Shown: in pieces, positions 8,369 to 16,733 of the stretch
How the letters are laid out: each line of letters starts with the position of its first letter
How positions within the stretch are numbered: the first letter of the stretch is position 1
Assembly (NCBI GenBank): GCA_963747535.1
Contig: CAVVFX010000013.1
Location: forward strand, 124,001-188,000
DNA: 64,000 nt
Origin: CAVVFX01 sp963747535
Lineage (GTDB): Bacteria; Acidobacteriota; Terriglobia; Bryobacterales; Bryobacteraceae
Direction of reading: 5' to 3'
Position numbers and translations under genes: made by a program
Notes under the pieces: model-generated
The model's database searches: none
What the model saw: the letters and a program-made list of their open reading frames with translations, nothing else
What the model was told of the DNA's origin: nothing

Positions 8369-8739
8369 ACGCCCCCACCTTCATTGCCAAGCCATCGAGG
8401 GTGACTGCGGCGGGCAATAAGCCGAAGCTGATCGATGAATATATCGGACGCGTCAACTCCGCGACCAGCGGCGTGAGTGTAGCGCACATGCGCAGCCCTG
8501 GCGGGTGGATCGAGCCGGGCCAGACGCCGGAGTTCGACGAGTACACGGTGGTGCTGCGCGGCACGCTGCGGGTCGAGTTTCAGGGCGGCCAGTTCGACGT
8601 GGACGCCGGACAGGCGGTCATCGCGCATAAGGGCGAGTGGGTCAGGTACAGCACACCGGAAGACGAAGGAGCAGAGTATGTCGCGATCTGCCTGCCGGCC
8701 TTCAGCATTGATGCAGTGCACCGAGACGCGGCTTACTGA
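8365..8739 (+). CDS. Cupin-domain protein
   Basis: 124 residues from a GTG that overlaps the iscX stop (GTGA); an ATG at 8350 is an alternative. A single cupin barrel is visible: GWIEPGQTPEFDEYTVVLRGTLRV gives the first motif region, and AGQAVIAHKGEWVRYSTPEDEGAEYVAICLPAF the second. The usual metal-binding His pair is degenerate, so metal binding is uncertain. Cupins of this size are sensors, isomerases or dioxygenase relatives. Third gene of the oxidoreductase-IscX operon. Confidence 0.78.
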   Translation: MNAPTFIAKPSRVTAAGNKPKLIDEYIGRVNSATSGVSVAHMRSPGGWIEPGQTPEFDEYTVVLRGTLRVEFQGGQFDVDAGQAVIAHKGEWVRYSTPEDEGAEYVAICLPAFSIDAVHRDAAY

Positions 8740-8775
8740 GCCGCGAATTACTGAGCCGTGACCGTAAGGGAGCGG

Positions 8776-10254
8776 TTACGCCGACTCCAGATCGAAATCG
8801 CCGCACCCGACCCGCTCCGCGATTTGCCCGACCTCGGTCTCCATGGCGCGATCCCGGTCCATGAACGGCACGTGTATCCGCACCGCCTGGTACACAAACC
8901 GCGCACCTTCTCCCAGCCCCTTCGCGCAGCCGCGGAGGTCGACCGCCTGCGCCGCGGCGATCAGCAGCATCGCAACCTCGTTGCGCAGGCATTCGATTGC
9001 ATCGAGCGCCGTAACGGCGGAGTGCATGCCGAGGCTTACCACGTCCTGATTGTACTGCTCGGTAGGCAGCGAGTGGATGGAACTCGGTCCGGCGAATTGG
9101 CGGATGGCGCAAGCGAGGCTGGTGATGCTGAGCTGCATCCCTTTGAGCCCGGAGTTGACGCCTGGCTCCGGAGTGAGATTGGGCGGTAGGCCGTTGTTGA
9201 ACCGGTCATCGACCAGCAGCGCCATGAGCGAATTTCCCCAATTGCCGGCGATGGCGAGATCGATTTTCAGGCCGTCGAGTAGTCTGGCGATGTGCCCGCC
9301 GTAAAAGTTTCCGGCTCGATAGACGCGAATGGCGTCCGGATCGATGAGAGGGTTGTCGTTGGCCGAATTGATCTCTCGCTCGATGATGGCGCGGCCCGTG
9401 TCGAGGGCTTCCCACATGGGCCCCAGCCCCTGCGGAGGACAGCGCAGCGAATAGCAGCTTTGTGCCGCGGGATCGTTGGGAGACTTTGACCCGGCGAGCA
9501 ATCGGCGCATGTAGGCCGCGACGGCGATCTGCCCGGGATGACCCTTGGCCTGATGGACCCAGTCCTCGTAAGGTTCCGAGGGCGCGAGCACGGCTTCGAT
9601 GGAGAGCGCGATGGCGGCGAGCAAAGCGCGCAAGACGCGCCCGGCATCCTGCCATAAGAGGGCAGCGATTCCCGTCATCATCGTAGTGCCGTTGATGAGC
9701 GCGAGTCCTTCTTTTGGAGCGAAGCGGATCGGCGCCAGGCCGGCACGCGAAAGCGCGTCGAGGGCAGGCATGCTAGCGCCCTCGTATTTGGCCTCGCCCA
9801 TCCCGATGAGCACGCGGGCGATGTAGGCCGAGGGCATCAGGTCCCCGCTCGCGCCCACCGAGCCGTATCGCGGGACCACTGGTGTCACGCCACGCGACAG
9901 GAGCGCAGCGAGGGCATCGGCGAGCTCGATCCGGACGCCGGAAAAGCCGGTCGCGAAGGTCTGTAGACGCAGGAGCATGGCAGCTCGTACGGTGTCGGAG
10001 GGAAGCGGCGCACCGGTGGCGCAGGACAGATGCCGCATGATGTTGTACTGCAGTAACTCGGCCTGTTCAGCCTGCAGCGCGAACTTGATGTTACCGCCGA
10101 CCCCGGTGTTGACGCCGTAGATCCGTTCGCCCCGGACGAGGAGTTGTTGGAGTGCGGACTGCCCTCGTGCGATACGGTCGCGCGCGTCGGTGGACAGTTC
10201 GAAAGGAAAGTGATGGCGGCTGATCGCCTCAACGTGGTCGATTGTCAGTGTCAA
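8776..10254 (-). CDS. Aromatic amino-acid ammonia-lyase (HAL/TAL/PAL family, MIO enzyme)
   Basis: 492 residues, the family's usual length. The MIO cofactor-forming triad Ala-Ser-Gly is at 135-137 (RYGSVGASGDLMPS), and the catalytic Tyr lies in RIYGVNTGVG (Tyr46). The enzyme removes ammonia from an aromatic amino acid to give an aryl-acrylate. The substrate-choice pair aligns to His75-Leu76 (NIMRHLSCATG), which is the tyrosine-lyase type, whereas histidine lyases have Ser-His there; tyrosine (or phenylalanine) is therefore as likely as histidine. No hut genes are near. The TTG start is 3 bp after the upstream exported-protein gene, so it is the last gene of a three-gene operon. Confidence 0.85.
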   Translation of the reverse strand: MTLTIDHVEAISRHHFPFELSTDARDRIARGQSALQQLLVRGERIYGVNTGVGGNIKFALQAEQAELLQYNIMRHLSCATGAPLPSDTVRAAMLLRLQTFATGFSGVRIELADALAALLSRGVTPVVPRYGSVGASGDLMPSAYIARVLIGMGEAKYEGASMPALDALSRAGLAPIRFAPKEGLALINGTTMMTGIAALLWQDAGRVLRALLAAIALSIEAVLAPSEPYEDWVHQAKGHPGQIAVAAYMRRLLAGSKSPNDPAAQSCYSLRCPPQGLGPMWEALDTGRAIIEREINSANDNPLIDPDAIRVYRAGNFYGGHIARLLDGLKIDLAIAGNWGNSLMALLVDDRFNNGLPPNLTPEPGVNSGLKGMQLSITSLACAIRQFAGPSSIHSLPTEQYNQDVVSLGMHSAVTALDAIECLRNEVAMLLIAAAQAVDLRGCAKGLGEGARFVYQAVRIHVPFMDRDRAMETEVGQIAERVGCGDFDLESA

Positions 10255-10257
10255 GCT

Positions 10258-11109
10258 TCATTCTACGTGGAATGGCTTGCGGATCTCGACGGTCTGATTG
10301 CCGACTTTGTCATGCGCGGTGATGACCAGCGTGTAGTCGCCAGGCTTAGTGCCGGGCTTCAACTCCAGACTCATGTTCGAGTCGACGTAGGGTCTGGGAT
10401 AGAACGATGCAGACTTCTCCTCGACCGCCGGATCCTGGGTGTACAGTACATTACCCGCGGGGCCGAGGATCGAGATGCCGTAGGTCACTTCGATGGCATT
10501 CTGGGCGCCGTATTTGAAGCCGGCGATCTGGAAGCGGGAGAACATCGAGTCACCCGGGCGGTACGCTGGCGTAGACAGCGGTTGGGGAGCCTCTTCGGTC
10601 CGATAGAAACCGAACGAGCGGATCTCGAGAGCCTTAACCGGCGGCAACTCAGGTCCAACAACCGTGAACTTGGTGTCGGCAACGGCAGTCTGCTTGGAGG
10701 TCTCGTCGGTGACCTGGATGTGGACGGAATAGTCTCCGCCGGGAGCAGGGCTTGGCACGGCGAAGGATTGCCTCATCCTGGGGATCCACTCCTTATCCTC
10801 AGGCTGAAGGGTGGCTTGTTTCCTGCCGGGTGCAGGAGGAATAATGGCGATGCCTTTGGGATCGGCCGCGTCGACAATCCAGGAAATGGCGACCGATTGT
10901 TCCTTGGTTTGAGCGTAGTTCTCGACATCGAAACTCAGGTAGATGGTTTCACCCGGTACGAACTTGACGCGGTCGCCTACGGCCGGGCCGTCCTCGATCT
11001 GATGAATTCCGATATGAATGATTCTGAGAGGCGCAGCAGCCCCCCAGCAGGTGAGCGCACCGGCGGCGCACAATGCCAGTACACGGTTTAGCACGGTGTT
11101 ACCTTTCAA
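10258..11109 (-). CDS. Exported protein with two Ig-like/beta-sandwich regions, unknown function
   Basis: 283 residues with a signal peptide (VLNRVLALCAAGALTCWGAAA). The mature part is strand-rich with two similar halves: PGETIYLSFDVENY ... GGDYSVHIQVTDETS and PGDSMFSRFQIAGF ... PGDYTLVITAHDKVGNQ, both resembling Ig-like or CARDB-type sandwiches. Overlaps the upstream lipoprotein gene by 4 bp (ATGA) and precedes the ammonia-lyase by 3 bp, so all three are likely co-translated. I do not recognise a named family. Confidence 0.7.
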   Translation of the reverse strand: MKGNTVLNRVLALCAAGALTCWGAAAPLRIIHIGIHQIEDGPAVGDRVKFVPGETIYLSFDVENYAQTKEQSVAISWIVDAADPKGIAIIPPAPGRKQATLQPEDKEWIPRMRQSFAVPSPAPGGDYSVHIQVTDETSKQTAVADTKFTVVGPELPPVKALEIRSFGFYRTEEAPQPLSTPAYRPGDSMFSRFQIAGFKYGAQNAIEVTYGISILGPAGNVLYTQDPAVEEKSASFYPRPYVDSNMSLELKPGTKPGDYTLVITAHDKVGNQTVEIRKPFHVE

Positions 11110-11612
11110 TGAGACGTGGGAGTCGACTCCTCGAGTCTTTTCTGGGCCGGCTCTTCTGAATTGAGGTTCAGAGGGATATCGATATACATAAAGTTGTCGT
11201 TCTCGTCGGCTACGCGCAGACGATAATGCTTCGGCGCGACGTCAAAGACGACGCTACCCTGTTCGGTTTGGCCTACTCCGGCTTTGCGTGTAAGTCCGAG
11301 CCACCGCTCGACACCCGTGCCGTCGGACAGTTCCGGATAGGAGTTCCCCTGGTCGTCTACTACGTCAAAACTGGGAATGGTCGCGTCGGCGCTGCCGGAA
11401 TTCAAAATGCTGACCTTGATAGTGAAGAAGCGGTTCGAGGCGATGCGATCTCCTAACGATATAGGCCATTGGGTTTCATAGGCCCGATAAATGAAGGGCC
11501 CGATTTCAGCCTTTTCCCCTAACTGAACGGTGCGGACTTCTTTCTTCTTAAAAGTGCAGCTTGTTGAACCGACGAATAACGTCAACAGAGCCGCTATCGC
11601 GCAAAGCTTCAT
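11106..11612 (-). CDS. Lipoprotein with DUF4352/telokin-like domain
   Basis: 168 residues. Signal peptide with lipobox (AALLTLFVGSTSC), then a single beta-sandwich with RFFTIKVSILNSGSADATIPSFDVVDDQG and VGQTEQGSVVFDVAP. This strand pattern is typical of DUF4352/YuzC-like telokin-fold lipoproteins, which are surface proteins of unclear role. First gene of the operon with the Ig-like exported protein and the ammonia-lyase. Confidence 0.7.
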   Translation of the reverse strand: MKLCAIAALLTLFVGSTSCTFKKKEVRTVQLGEKAEIGPFIYRAYETQWPISLGDRIASNRFFTIKVSILNSGSADATIPSFDVVDDQGNSYPELSDGTGVERWLGLTRKAGVGQTEQGSVVFDVAPKHYRLRVADENDNFMYIDIPLNLNSEEPAQKRLEESTPTSH

Positions 11613-11674
11613 AGTGAAACCATACCATGTGTGGCAAATGGTACAAACGGGAGGACAGACCGATGAGGGCGTGG

Positions 11675-13522
11675 CTACCTCAATCGAAACTCGATTCCTC
11701 CGATGACGGCTCGTTTGGGCATGGCGACTCCGGCGACTTCCTGGTAAACCGTGTTGGTGATGTTGGTCAGTTGGAGAAACGGGTGGATACGGCGGCGGGT
11801 ATAGGCAGCGTAGAAGTCCCAGAGTCCGTAGGGGTTTCGATTGAAGCGCTGCAGGGCTCCGACACGCGTTCGCAGCAGAAAGCCTCCTTTGAACGCGCCT
11901 TCCCAGGACGCCACGCCCTCATTCGAGGGGTAATACGCGGTGTACCTGGAGTCGAGAATCTGCGCCTCCGTCGCGTCGAATGCGCCGTGGAGCGCGGTGT
12001 AGCTTACTGCAAAGCCGTAGTACTTGAGCGATACTTCGGCCCCGGTGAAGTTCAGCTTATCGAAATTCGTGGCCACGTAGATGCCCGTTGCCGGTGAGAG
12101 AACGTAGTCGATCACGTCCCGCTCGCGGAGTTCGAAGATGTTTACGGTCGCCCGGAGGTGGCTGGTAAAATCCCAGTCGGCGCCGCCTTCGTAGTCCCAG
12201 GCTGTCTCCGGCCTGAGGTCGGGATTGCCTATATTGCCGGGGTCGTGATAGTAGAGGTCGGTATAGGAGGGCAGTCGGAATGCGTGGCTGACCGAGCCGT
12301 GGAGACGCAGTCGGGTGGTCAGCCAATAACCTGCGGTAGCGGACGGACTGAACACCGCCTGGCCGCCACCCGGGCCTGTCGCAAAGAATTCCTCGCGCGC
12401 GCCAACTGAGAAAGAGAAGCGCTGCAGAGCGCGCACATCGAGGGACACGAAAGCCGAGGCGCGGGTGCGCTGGTGCTGGCCGAGGTTGTTGCTGTCGATG
12501 CTGTCGTAGATCATTTCCCCGCCGTAGTGCAGGCGGGTGTTGAGCCCGAGTTTCTCCCAACGACGGATGGCGGCTTGCAAGGCCTGGTCGATATGACGGT
12601 TGGTGAAATAATCCGGGTCGGTGCGCAGGAGCACGAACAGGTCGCTGTGACGGCGGTAGCCGAAGTCGACTTCGGTCTGGGCATCTGTCTGTGAACCGAA
12701 GGTCCGATGGAGTCCGGCGAACCAGGTCTTGGTGTGCTCGAAGGAGTTGTAGTCGCCGTAGAACTGGTTCGCGCCATAGGGACGGTCGTCGTAGCCCAGG
12801 ATGATGTCGGTGATGCCAAAAGGGTCCTTCAAGTGGGTCACAGAGCCGAACTGGAGATCGCGATAATCGCGGTCGTCGGTGAATCCCTGTGACGTGTCGC
12901 GCGAGAAGAAGACGGACTGGGACCAGGGGCCCAGGACGAACGTCCCATTGGCGCTCTCCTGGTAGGTTCCGAAGTTGCCCATCCCCAAACGAATAACGAA
13001 GTCGCCGGCTTCTGGAGTACGAGTGACGAAGTTGACAGCCCCCCCAATGGCGTCGGAACCGTAGAGGGTGGAACCTGCCCCTTTGAGAACCTCGATCTGG
13101 CCGATGGCGTCGCCAGGCAAGGGGAGATCCATACTGTAGTGGCCAGTCTGAGCGTCGCTGATGCGCAGGCCATCCACCATGATGAGGCTCTGGCCGAAGT
13201 TCGTGCCCCGGATGGAGATGTCGGCCTGGATGCCGTTGGGCGCCCGCTCCTGGAGGTCGATGGCCGAGTCGAGCTTGAGGAAGTCTATGGGGGCGTTAGA
13301 GAGGAGGGCTCGTTGAGGACTGATGTTTTCAACTTGGACGTCACGGTCGGATTCGTCCAGCGGAATGGGGTCGTAGGTGCCGGTGACGATTATGGTTTCG
13401 TGCTGGGGTTCGGGCGAGGGTTGCGTCGTCTGGGCCAGGGCTGTGGCAGCCAACCAAGATACGGCTGCTACGCAGCCGGGCAGACCACGAAAAACAATGG
13501 TCTGCCCTACGGTTATTGACAC
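11675..13522 (-). CDS. TonB-dependent outer-membrane receptor (BtuB/FepA-like)
   Basis: 615 residues: signal peptide ending TALAQ, a short region with ETIIVTG (TonB-box-like), a plug domain (about 50-160) with ADISIRGTNFGQSLIMVDGLR and IEVLKGAGSTLYGSDAIGGAVNFVT, then a barrel of about 22 strands. The end is IGGIEFRLR without the usual terminal aromatic. It imports a scarce ligand (siderophore, cobalamin or glycan) using TonB energy; the ligand is not evident. The GTG start overlaps the stop of rplI (TAGTG), and the first 20 codons are supplied by a palindromic repeat, so the true start is uncertain. Confidence 0.88.
   Translation of the reverse strand: MSITVGQTIVFRGLPGCVAAVSWLAATALAQTTQPSPEPQHETIIVTGTYDPIPLDESDRDVQVENISPQRALLSNAPIDFLKLDSAIDLQERAPNGIQADISIRGTNFGQSLIMVDGLRISDAQTGHYSMDLPLPGDAIGQIEVLKGAGSTLYGSDAIGGAVNFVTRTPEAGDFVIRLGMGNFGTYQESANGTFVLGPWSQSVFFSRDTSQGFTDDRDYRDLQFGSVTHLKDPFGITDIILGYDDRPYGANQFYGDYNSFEHTKTWFAGLHRTFGSQTDAQTEVDFGYRRHSDLFVLLRTDPDYFTNRHIDQALQAAIRRWEKLGLNTRLHYGGEMIYDSIDSNNLGQHQRTRASAFVSLDVRALQRFSFSVGAREEFFATGPGGGQAVFSPSATAGYWLTTRLRLHGSVSHAFRLPSYTDLYYHDPGNIGNPDLRPETAWDYEGGADWDFTSHLRATVNIFELRERDVIDYVLSPATGIYVATNFDKLNFTGAEVSLKYYGFAVSYTALHGAFDATEAQILDSRYTAYYPSNEGVASWEGAFKGGFLLRTRVGALQRFNRNPYGLWDFYAAYTRRRIHPFLQLTNITNTVYQEVAGVAMPKRAVIGGIEFRLR
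13463..13512. repeat. Double-hairpin repeat, copy 1
   Basis: Two adjacent hairpins: GGCTGC-TAC-GCAGCC (13463-13477) and a perfect 9-bp stem GGCAGACCA / TGGTCTGCC with a 10-base loop (13479-13506), followed by CTACGG. Nearly identical to 40519-40567 in the same orientation. It lies inside the predicted signal-peptide codons of the TonB receptor gene. Confidence 0.8.
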
Positions 13523-13971
13523 TACTCGCCTGCGCGGACTACGTTTACGGTCACTTCGGTGGATACTTCGCGATGGAGACGCACGGTGACCTTGTGTTCA
13601 CCCAGGGTGCGAATCGGCTCGTCGAGCTGGATCTTACGGCGATCGATGGTGAAACCCTTGGCTTCGAGGGCTTCAGCCACATCCTTGGCGGTAACCGATC
13701 CGAAGAGCTGATCGTTTTCGCCGGCCTTGGCAGAAATGGTGAGAACCGTGCCGGTCACCAACGTGGCCAGGTCCTTGGCTTCCGACGCGAGTTTGGCTTC
13801 CTTGCGGAGGTGAGCCTGGCGTTCCTGCTCGACGATCTTCCGGTTGGATTCAGTCGCCGCGACCGCCAACTTCTTGGGTAAGAGGTAATTGCGGGCATAG
13901 CCGGCGGCTACTTTCACCATCTGGCCCCGGATTCCAAGTTTGTCGATATCTTCTCTTAGAATGACTTCCAT
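13522..13971 (-). CDS. rplI: 50S ribosomal protein L9
   Basis: 149 residues, full length. The N-terminal domain MEVILREDIDKLGIRGQMV-KVAAGYARNYLLPKKLA is diagnostic, followed by the long connecting helix (NRKIVEQERQAHLRKEAKLA) and the C-terminal RNA-binding domain with GSVTAKDVAEAL. It binds 23S rRNA at the base of L1. Last translation gene of the L25-Pth-S6-S18-L9 operon, 9 bp after rpsR. Its stop overlaps the following TonB-receptor start. Confidence 0.97.
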   Translation of the reverse strand: MEVILREDIDKLGIRGQMVKVAAGYARNYLLPKKLAVAATESNRKIVEQERQAHLRKEAKLASEAKDLATLVTGTVLTISAKAGENDQLFGSVTAKDVAEALEAKGFTIDRRKIQLDEPIRTLGEHKVTVRLHREVSTEVTVNVVRAGE

Positions 13972-13980
13972 GCTCGCCTC

Positions 13981-14286
13981 CTATACCGCCGCCGAGAACG
14001 GCAGCAGCGCGATGTTACGCGCTTTCTTGATCGCGTCGCTCAGCCGGCGCTGGTGCGGTGCACACACGCCGGAGATCCGCCGCGGGACGATTTTGCCACG
14101 CTCAGCGACAAACGCGCTGAGCATTCTGACGTCCTTGTAATTGATGTCGTCGATCTTCTCGACGCAGAACCGGCAGACTTTTTTCCGCCGAAAATATTGT
14201 TTCTTGGTAGTCGCGACCGCTTTGTCGCCGCCGGTGGGCCGTTGCGACGCGCTGACCGGACGTCCGCCTTTTCCTTCGATTGGCAT
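13981..14286 (-). CDS. rpsR: 30S ribosomal protein S18
   Basis: 101 residues. Typical core KVCRFCVEKIDDINYKDV, RGKIVPRRISGVCAPHQRRL and AIKKARNIALLPF. The Cys residues of CRFC and GVC are retained, i.e. the zinc-ribbon (C+) form of S18. The N-terminal 25 residues are a Gly/Ser/Thr-rich extension. S18 forms a dimer with S6 on the 30S platform, consistent with rpsF directly upstream (9 bp). Confidence 0.96.
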   Translation of the reverse strand: MPIEGKGGRPVSASQRPTGGDKAVATTKKQYFRRKKVCRFCVEKIDDINYKDVRMLSAFVAERGKIVPRRISGVCAPHQRRLSDAIKKARNIALLPFSAAV

Positions 14287-14295
14287 ATTCCTCTC

Positions 14296-14823
14296 CTAGC
14301 TCTCCTCGGTCTGTGGCACGGGTGCCGGGGCTGCTGCTGCGGGTTGTGCCGGCTGGGCCGGGGCGGCGTGTGCCGGAGCCGGTGGCTGGCCGGGTTGGGG
14401 AAGGCCGGGTACCGCGGTCGGCTTCTCCGCTCCACCTAACATCTGCTGAGCCACCGAGGGCTGCGGCGCGACGGGCGCGGGACGGCGTGCGGCCCTCTTG
14501 TCGCGCTGTTTCTTACGCTTGTCGATGCGTTTCAGGTTTTCGTCAATGCGGACGGTCATGAACTTCATCACCAGGTCGTTGACGCGCAGTCGGCGTTCAA
14601 CTTCCTTGACGGTTTCCGGTTTGGCGGAGAACTGCATCAGAACATAAGTTCCTTCACGGAACTTACCGATGCGGTACGCCAGCTTGCGCTTGCCCCACTT
14701 ATCAACCTTATCGACAGTTGCGCCGGCGCTTGTAAGGAACGCCTGCCCCTGTTCGATGAGCTTGTCGACGTCTTCATCCGGCGCGTCTGGCCGGATGATG
14801 AACAACTCTTCGTAGACTCTCAT
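14296..14823 (-). CDS. rpsF: 30S ribosomal protein S6 with Ala/Pro-rich tail
   Basis: 175 residues against about 95-135 in most bacteria. Residues 1-95 are a normal S6: MRVYEELFIIRPDAPDEDVD, WGKRKLAYRIGKFREGTYVL and the VNDLVMKFMTVRID end. After a basic stretch (KRIDKRKKQRDKRAARR) comes a tail of about 60 residues rich in Ala, Pro and Gln. E. coli S6 carries a modified Glu tail; this tail is unrelated and probably disordered. The start overlaps the pth stop by 4 bp. Confidence 0.95.
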   Translation of the reverse strand: MRVYEELFIIRPDAPDEDVDKLIEQGQAFLTSAGATVDKVDKWGKRKLAYRIGKFREGTYVLMQFSAKPETVKEVERRLRVNDLVMKFMTVRIDENLKRIDKRKKQRDKRAARRPAPVAPQPSVAQQMLGGAEKPTAVPGLPQPGQPPAPAHAAPAQPAQPAAAAPAPVPQTEES

Positions 14824-15413
14824 GCTTCCTCTTTATTTAAGCCAGGGGCGCGGCGGTCATTATATACCGCCATGGCCTTGTCGACGCCCTCAGCAATTAT
14901 CAGACTCACTGCGTCGGCTGTACGGCCAACCAGTTCGTCCAAATCCTTCTTCTGCTGCCGCGTAAGATGCGACAACACATAATCCATGCCACTACTAAGC
15001 GGATGCCCCGGATGAATTCCGATACGCACCCGTGGAAACTCCTGGGTTCCGAGATTCTCAGTCACGGATATGACTCCGTTATGCGAACCCGGCGACCCTT
15101 TGGGTCTCACCCGTATTCTGCCCCACGGCAGATCCAGGTCGTCGTAAACCAGAATCAGGTTCTCGGGCAAGATCTCATGTTTGGCCATGAGAGGCTTGAG
15201 AGAAGCCCCGCTCAGGTTCATAAATGTCTGCGGCTTGGCCAGCAGCACCGGCTTTCCGGCGATCTGGCCGGGGCCGGTGAACGACAGGGAGTCCGGACGG
15301 GTAATCCGAATGCCGTGCCGCGCGGCGAGTACATCCGCCACCATGAAACCCAGATTGTGCGGCGTGTCCGCGTATTTTTCTCCCGGGTTTCCCAGCCCTG
15401 CGACGAGCCACAT
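14820..15413 (-). CDS. pth: Peptidyl-tRNA hydrolase
   Basis: 197 residues. Shows the family blocks: WLVAGLGNPGEKYADTPHNLGF with the catalytic His, KPQTFMNLSG, VYDDLDLPWGRIRVRPKGS and GSHNGVISV..LGT. It cleaves peptidyl-tRNAs that drop off the ribosome. It lies between L25 (32 bp upstream) and S6 (4-bp overlap), the common order in many phyla. Confidence 0.96.
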   Translation of the reverse strand: MWLVAGLGNPGEKYADTPHNLGFMVADVLAARHGIRITRPDSLSFTGPGQIAGKPVLLAKPQTFMNLSGASLKPLMAKHEILPENLILVYDDLDLPWGRIRVRPKGSPGSHNGVISVTENLGTQEFPRVRIGIHPGHPLSSGMDYVLSHLTRQQKKDLDELVGRTADAVSLIIAEGVDKAMAVYNDRRAPGLNKEEA

Positions 15414-15445
15414 GTGTCAAACAGCCATCAGCGATCAGCTCAAGG

Positions 15446-16150
15446 CTACTTCTTTTTGCCCTTTTCCTTTTCGGGGGTGGCAGCGGGGGCAGCACCTTCT
15501 TCTTCCTTCTTGCCCTTCTTCACTACTTCGGGTTCGGCGGCTGCGGGGGTAACGGCGGCTTCGGCGGCGGCGGGTGCGACCTCTTCGGCCCTCATGCCCA
15601 CACAGTGTGCGATCACCGCTTCCGGGGAACTGATCAGTTTAGTCGAGCCCGTCAGCGGAATCTCGCCGGCGCGCTTGCTCTGGCCGATGAGGAGTTCGGA
15701 AACATTCACGACAAAGCTTTCCGGGATCTCGTCCGGCAGCGTCTCGATTTCGACGGCGCGGGTGATGACTTCGAGGAGTCCGCCCTGGGTTTTGACGCCC
15801 AACGGCTCGCCACTGGTATGCACGGGAACGAAAACGCGGATGCGCTTGGTCAGGTCGATGCGCTTGAGGTCGACGTGCAGCAGATTACCGCGTACGGGAT
15901 CGTGCTGCTCATCGACGACCATGACCGGGGTGGTTTCAACATCCGTCACTTCGATGTTGAAAATGGTATTGTGGCCGGTTTTGCTGCGAATAATTTTATT
16001 GACGGCTTTGGGATCGATCGCAATCGCGACCGGGTTCTTGAAAGCGCCATAGATGACTCCCGGGATCAGTCCCGAGCGACGCGTCCGGCGCGCCTCGTTC
16101 TTGCCGCGCGTTTCACGAATCCGCGCGGGTACTACCGTATCTGTTCTCAC
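15446..16150 (-). CDS. rplY: 50S ribosomal protein L25/general stress protein Ctc
   Basis: 234 residues, the long two-domain (Ctc/TL5) form. N-terminal 5S-RNA-binding barrel with RETRGKNEARRTRRSGLIPG-VIYGAFKNPVAI and HVDLKRIDLTKRIRVFVPV, then the C-terminal beta domain (LPDEIPESFVVNVSELLIGQS). The last 45 residues are a Lys/Glu/Ala-rich tail (PEKEKGKKK). The GTG start is supported by AAAGGAG 7 bases upstream. First gene of the translation operon. Confidence 0.95.
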   Translation of the reverse strand: MRTDTVVPARIRETRGKNEARRTRRSGLIPGVIYGAFKNPVAIAIDPKAVNKIIRSKTGHNTIFNIEVTDVETTPVMVVDEQHDPVRGNLLHVDLKRIDLTKRIRVFVPVHTSGEPLGVKTQGGLLEVITRAVEIETLPDEIPESFVVNVSELLIGQSKRAGEIPLTGSTKLISSPEAVIAHCVGMRAEEVAPAAAEAAVTPAAAEPEVVKKGKKEEEGAAPAATPEKEKGKKK

Positions 16151-16727
16151 TTCAAAGCTCCTTTACCGCAAGTCCGTGTGGGTACGAAAGTATCCTTTAT
16201 CAGGCCCGACCGTGGGTTGCGGGTTTCTCTCCAGCCCTTGGAGGGCTCCTCAAGAATCCGGCGGCGCAGCTACGCCCTTCGGCGCGTGCACCGCGAACCT
16301 TTTTAGATTAGCACTACCGGGAGGGAGTGCCGGCGGGCACGACGTACTTACAAATTCCACGTGCCGAGGCACTTTCGCCTGCTTCGGAGACGCTCCCCGG
16401 GGTCGTGAGCATCCGGCGGGGGGCACACGTGGCCAACATCTATCTTCATGTTGGCACGCGAGGACGCCGTATTCTGAGAGCCCGGCGCCTATGTGGCGGG
16501 GCAGGAATGGCGAAGAAAAGTGAAGTCCTCGAACCAGTTGACCGGGCAATCGTCGGGGTCTCATCCGCTGCATTTGGCGAGAGACAGTCTTAACTGGCGA
16601 AGTCGCCGCGGTCGGTGGCGCCCAAAGGGTACGAAGCGCCGAAGAGTTGACCGCAGTTCCCAGCGTTGCCTCGAACGGCTTGCAATATTTTGATAATTCT
16701 ATTATTGTGGAATTATACAATTAGGAG
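16151..16727. other. Intergenic region upstream of the L25 and arsR operons
   Basis: About 580 bases with no supportable gene. It must contain the promoter of the minus-strand rplY operon and, at its right end, that of arsR. A GCCAACAT-(8-base loop)-ATGTTGGC hairpin lies at 16432-16455. I found no tRNA or recognisable conserved RNA in it. Confidence 0.5.
16693..16716. promoter_or_regulatory. Candidate ArsR operator (inverted repeat)
   Basis: ATAATTC (16693-16699) and GAATTAT (16710-16716) form a perfect 7-bp inverted repeat with a 10-base spacer in an A/T-rich stretch just upstream of arsR. Dyads of this kind are the usual binding site of ArsR/SmtB repressors, which would make the operon self-repressed and metalloid-inducible. 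Confidence 0.55.
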
Positions 16728-16733
16728 ATGGAT

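Noticed and set aside
16151..16727. Possible RNase P, SRP or tmRNA gene in the 580-bp gap
   Set aside because: None of the conserved core sequences or a tRNA-like end could be found on either strand.
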